Assembly (NCBI GenBank): GCA_964473715.1
Contig: CAYYQC010000012.1
Span: 1 to 24,220 of the forward strand
DNA length: 24,220 bases
Direction: 5' to 3'
From: 2-12-FULL-41-16 sp964473715
GTDB lineage: Bacteria; Patescibacteriota; Patescibacteriia; Magasanikbacterales; UBA922
The notes under the pieces were generated by a model. The model did no database searches and was not told where the DNA came from. It was given only the letters and a program-made list of their open reading frames with translations. Shown in pieces: positions 1 through 6,522 of the stretch (position 1 is its first letter; every line of letters begins with the position of its first letter). The position numbers and the translations under genes were made by a program.

Positions 1-28
1 CGCTTTAGTATATAGAAACCAAGGGTGG

Positions 29-58
29 TTGTCAAGGTTAACGTATAGGTGTTATTCT
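29..58 (+). promoter_or_regulatory. Possible promoter of the 89-1630 gene
   Basis: TTGTCA at 29-34 and TATTCT at 53-58 are separated by 18 bases, which resembles a housekeeping sigma promoter (5/6 and 4/6 matches). Transcription would begin near 65 and give a leader of about 24 bases. The match is moderate and other -10 choices exist nearby. Bases 1-88 otherwise show no gene. Confidence 0.35.
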
Positions 59-88
59 TATACCGTAAAATAATTCCTATATTAATAT

Positions 89-1630
89 ATGAGTACATCC
101 GAGCAGATAAGGTCCGGAGCGGTCGAAGATAACCAGATTGTCCCTAAAAACACGGGTAATAAAAAGGAATTGCGAGATTTTTCTGCTGAGAGAGGCCCAA
201 ATGAGGCTAAATTTTTTGGTGAACAGTCAGATGTAAAAGCTGAGGCTAGTGCCGTACTGGTGCAGATTTTAGGATTAGCACAAAAGATAATAGATTTGGA
301 ATCTTTGAGAGAAGAACAGGAACGCATAGCTGGTCAGGGAGTTCACGGTGTATCGACTTCTGACTACGAGGAAGATAGTAAAATTAAAGGCGAAGTATTA
401 GATCATGTTGCTAAACAATTTGATAGACTGAATGAAATGCGTGCACAGGATCCTGAATCATTTCTTACAAATATATTACCAATTTTTTCTCAAAAAAATT
501 TTGAGTTTATTAAGAGGTACATAAGTAATAGTGGTTTGAGACAAATGTCCCGGGATGACTCTGGAGTGGCCTCTATTTCTGAAATGTTTAATGAATTTTT
601 GGAACCAAGAAACGGAGAGACTGTACAGTTCTTAGAGAATGAAAAAACTGGCTCTAATTTTGAAGTCCGTCCGCATGAGCGCGGTATGGCGGTAAAAAAA
701 GGCGGTCAGTTTTTTCTTAATGACCTTTTGGTTGCAGAAATTAAAGATGTTAAATCTCAAGATTGTTATATACACCCACGCGGAGTGGTTGTCCGTAATG
801 CAGATGGATACACTTTATATGCCCTTGGCTCTTCACCAGAAAAATTACTTGATGCAGCGCAAGAAGGCCAGGTTGATTCTTGTTTTGGTACTGATTCGGG
901 TTTGTATGTTCGCCGTAGTGATAGTGAAGGAGATGTCTTTTATAGAGATGGTAAAGAATATGCACGTAGGACATTTGACCCAACTTCTACTCTTAAAAAA
1001 GGTTTTACCTGGGCAAACGAAAAAGGTATTTTTGAACTTTTAGTAGTAAACTCTGCTGGCGTGAAAAGAAACACCTTAGAAGATATCGGTATAAAATCTT
1101 CTTTTGATGGTGATACATCTGAAAAAAATTATATCTCTAAGTTTATATATTTAAATGGTGAAAGAGTTTTGCAAATTCCTGAGGGAAGAGTAAAAAATAT
1201 TATAGCTGGCAACAATGGTTACTATCTAGAGATTACAGGGAAGGTCTCTCAACATGTGGACGGTGACCAGACATATATCTCTTATAGAGCAGAGAGTAAA
1301 CGTGGTACTGGTACTTATAACAATATTCAAGATCAATTCAGGTGGGATCAGGAAAACACAGACTATTTAAAAGGTGTGGGATTTACGAGACAGTTTAGAT
1401 GCCATTTACTGGAATATAATAATCAAGGTAAACCTATTGCTGCCCGTCAGGGTGATGGGTATGAACCACATCCACACGGCATTCTGTTGGCCAAAGGCAA
1501 TCAAATTTATCTTGATAATACTTTGTTGTATAAGGGTAAATGGGATGAATATAAAGCCCATGACCGAGGTGTCTTAGTGAGAACTGGTGAAAAATGGCAT
1601 TTTTACGGTAAAAACCAAGGCCAGAAATAG
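89..1630 (+). CDS. Uncharacterised repeat protein with HxxG (WG-like) beta repeats
   Basis: I do not recognise a family for this 513-residue protein. Residues 1-180 are charged and probably mostly helical. The rest is rich in beta-type segments with short repeats: HERG at 196-199, HPRG at 229-232, HPHG at 461-464 and HDRG at 491-494. Each HxxG is followed by a hydrophobic strand (for example GVVVR, GILLAK, GVLVR), a Gly turn and an aromatic strand, with spacing of about 30 residues. This resembles WG/KWG or beta-propeller repeats, which usually serve as binding surfaces. There is no signal peptide or membrane segment, so it is probably cytoplasmic. The ATG is preceded by AAT and no Shine-Dalgarno, as in most genes here. 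It has its own terminator at 1634-1664 and stands alone, so context gives no function. Confidence 0.8.
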   Translation: MSTSEQIRSGAVEDNQIVPKNTGNKKELRDFSAERGPNEAKFFGEQSDVKAEASAVLVQILGLAQKIIDLESLREEQERIAGQGVHGVSTSDYEEDSKIKGEVLDHVAKQFDRLNEMRAQDPESFLTNILPIFSQKNFEFIKRYISNSGLRQMSRDDSGVASISEMFNEFLEPRNGETVQFLENEKTGSNFEVRPHERGMAVKKGGQFFLNDLLVAEIKDVKSQDCYIHPRGVVVRNADGYTLYALGSSPEKLLDAAQEGQVDSCFGTDSGLYVRRSDSEGDVFYRDGKEYARRTFDPTSTLKKGFTWANEKGIFELLVVNSAGVKRNTLEDIGIKSSFDGDTSEKNYISKFIYLNGERVLQIPEGRVKNIIAGNNGYYLEITGKVSQHVDGDQTYISYRAESKRGTGTYNNIQDQFRWDQENTDYLKGVGFTRQFRCHLLEYNNQGKPIAARQGDGYEPHPHGILLAKGNQIYLDNTLLYKGKWDEYKAHDRGVLVRTGEKWHFYGKNQGQK

Positions 1631-1633
1631 GAT

Positions 1634-1664
1634 AAAAGACCGCTTGACAGGCGGTCTTTTCTTT
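1634..1664 (+). terminator. Rho-independent terminator of the 89-1630 gene
   Basis: A perfect 10-bp stem, AAAAGACCGC at 1634-1643 and GCGGTCTTTT at 1651-1660, encloses the 7-base loop TTGACAG and ends in a T-rich tract. The loop contains TTGACA, which is also the -35 box of the next promoter. Confidence 0.85.
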
Positions 1665-1672
1665 GGTATTAT
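1644..1672 (+). promoter_or_regulatory. Promoter of the rplJ-rplL operon
   Basis: Consensus TTGACA at 1644-1649 is followed by 17 bases and TATTAT at 1667-1672, with an extended -10 TGG at 1664-1666. Transcription should start near 1679, just before the conserved 5' end of the L10 leader, which supports the call. The -35 box lies in the loop of the preceding terminator hairpin. Confidence 0.85.
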
Positions 1673-1678
1673 CTCACT

Positions 1679-1794
1679 ATCAAACCGCAGACAGTAGCTT
1701 TTCCCGCAAGGGGACTTAAATACGCTACCGAGGTCAAAGATCCAATTTTAGGGTCTCTCTTCAAAGGTCGCTGCGGTAATATACCGCTTTTTTT
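1679..1794 (+). promoter_or_regulatory. Ribosomal protein L10 leader with attenuator
   Basis: This untranslated leader matches the known L10 leader that binds the L10(L12)4 complex and autoregulates rplJL. Visible parts: 5' P1 strand CCGCAG at 1685-1690 followed by ACAGTAGC; a stem GTAGC (1694-1698) with GCTAC (1724-1728); a hairpin at 1701-1714 capped by a GCAA tetraloop; the CTTAAATACGCTACCGAGGT block typical of the family; a second hairpin at about 1738-1756; and 3' P1 strand CTGCGG at 1771-1776. A terminator, GCGGTA-ATA-TACCGC at 1773-1787 plus T7 at 1788-1794, overlaps the 3' P1 strand, so leader and terminator compete. Attenuation by L10 is inferred from the family. Confidence 0.88.
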
Positions 1795-1821
1795 ATTTAA
1801 AAAAGCGAAAAATTACCAAAT

Positions 1822-2343
1822 ATGGCTAAATCTAGACAAGTAAAAACCGACTCACTCAAAGATTTGAGTAGTCACCTCAGTACTGCCAAATCTGTGGTGT
1901 TTGCCAATTTCCAAGGCCTCAAAGTTAAGGAAACTGAAGAACTCCGCAATAAATGTCGGGCTGAAAACATTTATTTTGTTGCAACCAAGAAAACCCTTTT
2001 AGCTAAAGCCCTCAAAGACGCTGACATTGAAGCTGACGTAAAAAACTTTGAAGGTGGTGTAGCTGCAGTCTTTGGTTTAACTGACGAAGTTGCTCCTGCC
2101 CAGCTTACTGCTGAATTTGCCAAAACTCACGACGTGGTCAAATTGTTCGGTGGTATTTTAGAAGGTCATTTTATTGACAGTGCCAAAGTAAACGCTCTCG
2201 CTAAACTCCCAAACAAGCAACAATTGCTTGGTCAATTGGTGGGCACATTGAACGCTCCAGTATCTGGATTTGTCAATGTATTGGCTGGAAACTTACGTGG
2301 CTTGGTTGGTGTTCTTAACAACATCAAAGAAGCTAAAGCTTAA
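1822..2343 (+). CDS. rplJ: Large ribosomal subunit protein L10 (uL10)
   Basis: This 173-residue protein is the base of the ribosomal stalk: it binds 23S rRNA near the GTPase centre and carries the L7/L12 dimers. The N-terminal part with LSTAKSVVFANFQGL and the central TKKTLLAKAL and VKLFGGILEG segments are typical of bacterial L10. The C-terminal helix, about residues 155-173, would bind L12. The length is normal. The start is fixed by homology and lies 27 bases after the leader attenuator's T-tract; there is no Shine-Dalgarno and the base before ATG is T. It is followed by rplL after 16 bases, the standard gene pair, and is controlled by the upstream leader. Confidence 0.97.
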   Translation: MAKSRQVKTDSLKDLSSHLSTAKSVVFANFQGLKVKETEELRNKCRAENIYFVATKKTLLAKALKDADIEADVKNFEGGVAAVFGLTDEVAPAQLTAEFAKTHDVVKLFGGILEGHFIDSAKVNALAKLPNKQQLLGQLVGTLNAPVSGFVNVLAGNLRGLVGVLNNIKEAKA

Positions 2344-2359
2344 TTATAATTAAACTATT

Positions 2360-2761
2360 ATGTCAGAAGAAAAAATGGTTGTGCCAGAGAAGTTTGCTTC
2401 TCTCGTAGAACAAGTAGAAAAGATGTCAGTACTCGACCTTTCAGAACTTGTTAAAGTTTTGGAAGAAAAATTCGGCGTATCAGCTGCTGCTCCAGCTATG
2501 ATGATGGCTGCTGGTCCTGCTGCTGCCGCTGGTCCTGCCGCTGAAGAAAAAACTGAATTTGGTGTTGAACTCACTGATAGTGGTGCCAACAAAATCGCTG
2601 TGATCAAAGTGGTAAAAGAAATCACTGGTCTTGGTTTAGCTGATGCCAAAGGTTTGGTTGACGGTGCTCCAAAAATGGTAAAAGAAGGCGTGAAGAAAGA
2701 AGAAGCTGAAGAAATGAAAAAGAAAATTGAAGAAGCTGGTGGAAAAGTTACTTTGAAATAA
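2360..2761 (+). CDS. rplL: Large ribosomal subunit protein L7/L12 (bL12)
   Basis: This 133-residue stalk protein recruits translation factors and stimulates their GTPase activity. It has the N-terminal dimerisation segment (about 1-40), a long Ala/Gly/Pro/Met-rich hinge (about 42-63), and the C-terminal globular domain with TEFGVEL, NKIAVIKVVKEITGLGL and the VDGAPKMVKEG loop. The hinge places it slightly above the usual 120-125 residues. It is cotranscribed with rplJ and ends at a strong terminator. Codon use is host-like and AT-leaning apart from Ala/Gly codons, a useful contrast to the GC-rich genes at 6125-6965. Confidence 0.97.
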   Translation: MSEEKMVVPEKFASLVEQVEKMSVLDLSELVKVLEEKFGVSAAAPAMMMAAGPAAAAGPAAEEKTEFGVELTDSGANKIAVIKVVKEITGLGLADAKGLVDGAPKMVKEGVKKEEAEEMKKKIEEAGGKVTLK

Positions 2762-2775
2762 CTTTCTCTCAGTTT

Positions 2776-2810
2776 AAAAAATCCCTCGTGTAAAAGCGAG
2801 GGATTTTTTT
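2776..2810. terminator. Bidirectional terminator between convergent genes
   Basis: A 13-bp stem (A-run plus ATCCCTCG at 2776-2788 and CGAGGGAT plus T-run at 2797-2809) has the 8-base loop TGTAAAAG. It has T-tracts on both strands, so it can end the rplJ-rplL transcript and the minus-strand transcript of the 2835-5054 gene. Confidence 0.92.
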
Positions 2811-2834
2811 ATTGCTTAAATTATTTACTCAATA

Positions 2835-5054
2835 CTATCGCACCACTTCGTACAATAATTTACCATCGAGTACATATACTGTTCGGCCATCAAGAGAAGT
2901 GGCCATACTGCTTGGTTTTTGCCACATATTAGCCACTAACTGTTCTTTGAACGCACCGGTTTTATCAAAGATTAAAACACGTTTGCCGACTGTGTCGAGG
3001 ATAAATAATTCATCGCCTTTGGCAGGCACCACCATTTGTACGGCTGTTGTTAGTGCTGGTTCTACTGGGGCCAATGACCAACCTTGTTCTTCACCGCGGT
3101 ACCATTTTCTCACCTCACCATTATCTTTAAGAATATATAAATCACCATCAATCGCTATGGTCACAGCATTAGTTAAACGCGCATCACCTGATTTATTCCA
3201 CACAGAACCTTGGTCATATCCGCTTTGTGTGGCTGAGTGCCGATAGATTTTTTTATTGCTAGTATCAACGGTATATACATTTCCATTGTAATAGGCAATT
3301 GCAGAAATAGTATTGTCTCTTGTTGGGAAAGAAATATCTTTTTTAACCAAAGTTTGCGTAGCAGAATCAATCATGGCTACTTCATTGTCACTAGAAAGGA
3401 AGATGGTTGTACCGGTTTCTTGATCACTGCTTGCTGATTTAAGATTATTCAGTGCATCGTGTCTGCCCGCTTGAATAGCACCGCTAATACTGTCTACCAT
3501 ATACCAATCAGAATCAGTTGCTCCAAAAGCAATTAATTTGGTACCAAGCCACGTGAGTTTTTCTGCAGATGCATTACTGTTTACTGGTCCTAAGTCAGCT
3601 AAAAGTTTTGGACTTACTCGGTTTTCATTTCGGAGGCGGTCCTGAACTTCTTGTAGAGCTTCAGCTGCGGCCATGGTTTGCGCATTTTCCGGATCATCTT
3701 TTTTTAGTTCATCGAGCAAGGCGAAAGCTTCAGCTAATAAAATTTGTGCTTTTGGTTTATCTTCAAAATTCAAACTAGCTTCAGCCGCTTCTTTTTTATC
3801 AGCAATGGCTGTTAAAATATTTTTGCGATTTTCCGCTCTTTCAGCTCGTCCATCGTGAATTTTTAAATAGACTAAACTTCCACAAAATAAGAGTAAGGTA
3901 ATAATTAAACCGCTACCAATAATTTTACTCATAATTGGCATGCCAGTTAAACGATGTTTGGTTTGAGACCAGGAATTGCGAATTTTGGTTAATTCATCCA
4001 AACGCGCGCGCGGTCCTTGAAATAAATGAAATAGACTAACAAAAAATCCACTAATTGTTAGTGCCGCGCCAATGGCAACGCCAAATATTCCGCGAAGCGC
4101 AATGCTAATACCATGGCCAATTGCTACTAAAGTAGAATCGGAACTTTGGTAATTTCGAACTGTACTATTTGGTCGTAAGCTAGAAATGGGTGCAGAAGCT
4201 AAACGATTTGAAAGTTTGCCAATTTGCTTTGGCAATCTTCCAGAACCTTCTTTTAATTTACTAAATGTTTCTTTAACATCTTTTAAAAATGGGGGAGATA
4301 AGGTTTCAGCAGTCCGGTCAGCAGAAGTGACTAAGTGATTTAAAGACGTGGCGGAGCCTGCATGAGGATTTTTTTGCTCCACTGTCACGGGTTTAATTCC
4401 TGGCTTAGCAATTAAACCACCAAAAGAATAATCACTACCAATTTCTGCTAGTACACGTTGGATATGTGTTGATACTTCTTTGAGAGGTCGGTCTGATACT
4501 AATTTTAGTACTCGATCAACAGGAAAATAATCTGCTACATGTGGAGTGGCAAAATAAGCAAAATCATTGGGGGTAATATTTCCAGTAATGAGCTCTGAGA
4601 AAAAGGCTTCACTGGTACTGTTGTCTGGGGTAACAATATGGTAAATACCCATGTGCTCACCCTGTTTAAAGAAAACTGCGGCTGTAGGTGAGCCATGATA
4701 ACTTACACTCACTTCACCGCCTTTAATTGTAGCTACTAAACAATTAATATTATCTGTATTTGTAGCCAGGGTTTCGGAAAATTCTCGATTTACAGCCTGT
4801 AGAATGCGTTCTAATAAGTATTCAGTATTATCTTGGCGGTCATAATACCGTTCTTCTAAATATGAAATCATGGATTGGCAGGTTTCAATCAAGCTGGCTG
4901 AGCCCTGAGTAAGTTCCATGAGTACGCACAAATAGCCCCGTTCAATTTCGTGCGGGGCATTGGGTTCGGCAATGTGAATAATCACATGGGCCTTATCCAT
5001 GGTTTTTCCAGGAGTGAAAAATTCCTTTAGTTCTAGACTAGGTAGTATGGCCAT
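2835..5054 (-). CDS. Membrane protein: PP2C-like N-terminal domain, coiled coil, beta-propeller
   Basis: A 739-residue protein with three parts. Residues 1-220 resemble PPM/PP2C phosphatases (the NREFSETL helix, the SYHGSPTAAVFF segment, the late TPNDFAYFATPHV strand), but I do not see the catalytic DGxG aspartate, so it may be a pseudophosphatase. Two hydrophobic segments at about 315-346 and 378-398 suggest membrane anchoring. They are followed by an Ala/Glu/Lys-rich helical stretch (about 400-475) and a C-terminal NHL-like propeller (about 485-739) with repeated units such as LYILKDNG, LFILDTVGKRVLIFDKTG and VYVLDGKLLYEV. The propeller would be on the far side of the membrane. The start is the ATG at 5054: the promoter at 5078-5106 would start RNA near 5071, downstream of an in-frame TTG at 5075. 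It is divergent from a regulator gene. Role not known. Confidence 0.8.
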   Translation of the reverse strand: MAILPSLELKEFFTPGKTMDKAHVIIHIAEPNAPHEIERGYLCVLMELTQGSASLIETCQSMISYLEERYYDRQDNTEYLLERILQAVNREFSETLATNTDNINCLVATIKGGEVSVSYHGSPTAAVFFKQGEHMGIYHIVTPDNSTSEAFFSELITGNITPNDFAYFATPHVADYFPVDRVLKLVSDRPLKEVSTHIQRVLAEIGSDYSFGGLIAKPGIKPVTVEQKNPHAGSATSLNHLVTSADRTAETLSPPFLKDVKETFSKLKEGSGRLPKQIGKLSNRLASAPISSLRPNSTVRNYQSSDSTLVAIGHGISIALRGIFGVAIGAALTISGFFVSLFHLFQGPRARLDELTKIRNSWSQTKHRLTGMPIMSKIIGSGLIITLLLFCGSLVYLKIHDGRAERAENRKNILTAIADKKEAAEASLNFEDKPKAQILLAEAFALLDELKKDDPENAQTMAAAEALQEVQDRLRNENRVSPKLLADLGPVNSNASAEKLTWLGTKLIAFGATDSDWYMVDSISGAIQAGRHDALNNLKSASSDQETGTTIFLSSDNEVAMIDSATQTLVKKDISFPTRDNTISAIAYYNGNVYTVDTSNKKIYRHSATQSGYDQGSVWNKSGDARLTNAVTIAIDGDLYILKDNGEVRKWYRGEEQGWSLAPVEPALTTAVQMVVPAKGDELFILDTVGKRVLIFDKTGAFKEQLVANMWQKPSSMATSLDGRTVYVLDGKLLYEVVR

Positions 5055-5057
5055 ATT

Positions 5058-5087
5058 TTGACTTCTTGAGTACAATTATTGTACTAT
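5058..5087 (+). promoter_or_regulatory. Possible plus-strand promoter of the regulator-tsaB operon
   Basis: TTGACT at 5058-5063 and TACTAT at 5082-5087 are 18 bases apart. The palindrome at 5069-5085 sits between and over these boxes. TACAAT at 5071-5076 is an alternative -10 without a good -35. The promoter is weaker than the minus-strand one. Confidence 0.35.
5069..5085. promoter_or_regulatory. Perfect palindrome, probable operator
   Basis: AGTACAAT and its exact reverse complement ATTGTACT are separated by one T. The site lies in the 63-base gap between divergent genes, covers the minus-strand -10 and overlaps the likely plus-strand promoter. The adjacent winged-helix protein is the obvious candidate binder; this is inference. 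Confidence 0.6.
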
Positions 5088-5106
5088 AAAGCCAGTTTAC
5101 TTTCAA
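5078..5106 (-). promoter_or_regulatory. Promoter of the PP2C-like gene
   Basis: Read on the minus strand, TTGAAA (5106-5101) is followed by exactly 17 bases and TACAAT (5083-5078). RNA would start near 5071, giving a leader of about 17 bases before the ATG at 5054. The -10 lies inside the palindrome. Confidence 0.62.
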
Positions 5107-5117
5107 CAGCCTTTTTT

Positions 5118-5720
5118 ATGCTTGAACAACTTTTTGGCTCAAAGACGCGGGTGAAATTATTGCGTGCTTTATACCGTGATCCTGATAAGGCCTACTATGT
5201 TCGGGAATTAACCCGTGTTTTGGATGCCCAAATTAATGCAGTGCGACGGGAAATTGAACAGTTAGCCTCTGTTGGTCTGCTTTTGGAATCTGAGGAAGTG
5301 CAGACAGCCGATGAACAAGCTAAGGCTGGTTCTAGTTTGCGTAAATATTATAAACTTAATAAGGATTGTTTAATATATAATGAACTTCAGGCCTTGCTCT
5401 TAAAAGAACAATTGGCTGGCGAAGAAGAATTTGTTCGTGACCTCCAGGCTGGCAAAGTAGGTGATATTGAATTTTTGCTTATGACTGGGCGCTTTACTCA
5501 TGATGAAACTGCGCCATCTGATGTGTTTATTGTGGGTACGGTAAAAGAAAAAGCTTTGGCTAAAATGGTGGCAGAGTATGAACATAGTTTTAATTTCCCA
5601 ATTCGGTACACGGTCATGGATAAACAAGAGTTTTTTGATCGTCGGTATGTCATGGATAAGTTTGTTTTTTCTATGTTTGAGGCCAAGCATATAAAGGTGA
5701 TTAATAAGTTTGATTTGTAA
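5118..5720 (+). CDS. Winged-helix regulator fused to a nucleotidyltransferase-like domain
   Basis: A 200-residue protein. Residues 1-85 form a winged helix-turn-helix of the ArsR-like/MarR-like type: LFGSKTRVKLLRALY, then YYVRELTRVLDAQINAVRREIEQLASVGLL as recognition region, and a wing ending SSLRKYYKLN. Residues 115-200 resemble the degenerate nucleotidyltransferase domain found on such regulators (IEFLLMTGRF, then SDVFIVGTV in place of an active-site GS...DxD, then NFPIRYTVMDKQEFFDRR). Catalysis is doubtful because the acidic pair is not clear. I chose the ATG at 5118; the in-frame TTG at 5079 lies in the palindrome. The gene overlaps tsaB by one base (TAATG) and diverges from the PP2C-like gene, so it probably regulates one or both through the palindrome. 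Confidence 0.78.
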   Translation: MLEQLFGSKTRVKLLRALYRDPDKAYYVRELTRVLDAQINAVRREIEQLASVGLLLESEEVQTADEQAKAGSSLRKYYKLNKDCLIYNELQALLLKEQLAGEEEFVRDLQAGKVGDIEFLLMTGRFTHDETAPSDVFIVGTVKEKALAKMVAEYEHSFNFPIRYTVMDKQEFFDRRYVMDKFVFSMFEAKHIKVINKFDL

Positions 5721-6103
5721 TGTTTCTCTTAATTAATACTTCAGTTAAAGATGCTATTTCTTTGACTTTGTTCAAAGGTAATTTTGTTGAACAGAAAAAT
5801 TATCCAGTCGCCAATAGAGACCTTTTGCTGAGTATAGAATCTTTTTTAGAAGCGAGTAATTTGGGTGTTCAAGATGTGGAAGGTATTGCGGTACTGGTTG
5901 GGGTAGGTGCTTTTACCAGTACTCGCATTGCGACTACAGTGGCTAATACTTGGGCTTATAGTAAAAATATTTCAGTGATTGCGGTTAGTTTAGAAGAAAC
6001 TGACGATCTGGCGGTTTTAGAGCAAAAATTATCTCAAACTAGTCCTGGCATTCTCATTTCTGCTACATATAGTGGTGAGCCAAATATTGGGAAAGGAAAA
6101 TAA
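5720..6103 (+). CDS. tsaB: tRNA threonylcarbamoyladenosine biosynthesis protein TsaB, short form
   Basis: TsaB partners TsaD and TsaE in making t6A37 on ANN-decoding tRNAs. The protein begins MFLLINTS with the usual ASKHA beta-hairpin, and has the diagnostic stretch GIAVLVGVGAFTSTRIATTV, corresponding to the family's G-PGSFTGLRIG segment. At 127 residues it is much shorter than typical TsaB (about 220-240): the N-terminal lobe is present and the second lobe is missing or reduced to a tail. Short TsaB forms fit a reduced genome, since TsaB is a non-catalytic dimerisation partner. The start codon shares its A with the preceding TAA stop, so it is translationally coupled to the regulator. It is the only host-like gene here without T before the ATG. 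Confidence 0.82.
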   Translation: MFLLINTSVKDAISLTLFKGNFVEQKNYPVANRDLLLSIESFLEASNLGVQDVEGIAVLVGVGAFTSTRIATTVANTWAYSKNISVIAVSLEETDDLAVLEQKLSQTSPGILISATYSGEPNIGKGK

Positions 6104-6129
6104 AGTAAAAACCCCATAAAAATGACGAA

Positions 6130-6163
6130 GCCCCGGTACACACAATGAACGTATGTCCGGGGC
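6130..6163 (-). terminator. Long GC-rich hairpin, probable terminator of the small minus-strand gene
   Basis: On the minus strand, GCCCCGG plus ACATAC pairs with GTGTGT and CCGGGGC, 13 pairs with one bulged A and a GTTCATT loop. A T5 run follows after about 7 bases (TTCGTCATTTTT), further than in a standard terminator. It lies about 54 bases past the stop of the 6217-6330 frame. Confidence 0.45.
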
Positions 6164-6216
6164 GTCGCACTTCACTTGGAACTGAGCATCTGACGCGCGA
6201 AGCGCCGAGCGATGCT

Positions 6217-6330
6217 TTAGTCCAGGTTGAATCGGAGCTGTTCCAAGTTCACCAGCTTGAGGTCCTTCAACTCAGTGCTCCCGTCGACCTGTTCGTAGGT
6301 GTAGAGCATGATGCTGAGTGGCATGGCCAT
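6217..6330 (-). CDS. Unrecognised small protein, GC-rich codons
   Basis: A 37-residue frame starting MAMPLSIMLYTYEQVDG and ending FNLD. Of its 37 sense codons, 32 end in G or C, very unlike the AT-ending codons of most genes here but like the gene at 6523-6963. That third-position bias and the hairpins on both sides support real coding. A TTG at 6354 would extend it to 45 residues. No Shine-Dalgarno is clear. It has no recognisable domain. The whole 6104-6522 stretch otherwise holds only hairpins. It could be a remnant of a larger gene. Confidence 0.4.
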   Translation of the reverse strand: MAMPLSIMLYTYEQVDGSTELKDLKLVNLEQLRFNLD

Positions 6331-6399
6331 GTAGACTGTGGTCTGTTGGAGCAACCGTTTCTTTTTTGGTGCACAGTGGATAATTAAAATTTGAGCAAG

Positions 6400-6426
6400 A
6401 AAAAACCGGCAGAAATATGTGCCGGG
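6400..6426 (-). terminator. Terminator of the 6523-6963 gene
   Basis: On the minus strand, CCGGCA and TGCCGG (plus positions 6420-6425 and 6406-6411) form a 6-bp GC-rich stem with an 8-base loop, followed directly by six Ts (6405-6400). It lies about 97 bases past the stop at 6523. Confidence 0.75.
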
Positions 6427-6459
6427 TAAAAGTGGCTAGAATTAGCCAAGTTCAGAAGT

Positions 6460-6496
6460 ATTTTTTTCCTTCAAAGTGTATTTGAGGTGAAAAAAT
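6460..6496. repeat. AT-rich imperfect inverted repeat
   Basis: ATTTTTTTCCTTCAAA (6460-6475) pairs with TTTGAGGTGAAAAAAT (6481-6496) around the loop GTGTA, about 16 positions with one mismatch and two G-T pairs. It lies between the stop at 6523 and the terminator at 6400-6426, so it would be in the 3' untranslated region of the minus-strand gene. A small hairpin GGCTA-GAAT-TAGCC at 6434-6447 is next to it. Confidence 0.5.
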
Positions 6497-6522
6497 ATCT
6501 CTGAAAACAATGGTTTGACTGG

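Noticed and set aside
2812..3246. 144-codon open frame on the plus strand
   Set aside because: It lies opposite the propeller part of the minus-strand 2835-5054 gene, shows no domain and overlaps the terminator region.
5075..5117. TTG starts for both divergent genes (5075 minus, 5079 plus)
   Set aside because: Both TTGs fall in the palindrome/promoter. The predicted minus-strand RNA start is near 5071, downstream of the TTG, and ATG codons at 5054 and 5118 have the local start context.
6130..6163. Integron attC-like recombination site in the GC-rich hairpin
   Set aside because: The hairpin lacks the paired GTTRRRY/RYYYAAC core sites and no integrase gene or second similar site is in the window; a terminator-like role is simpler.
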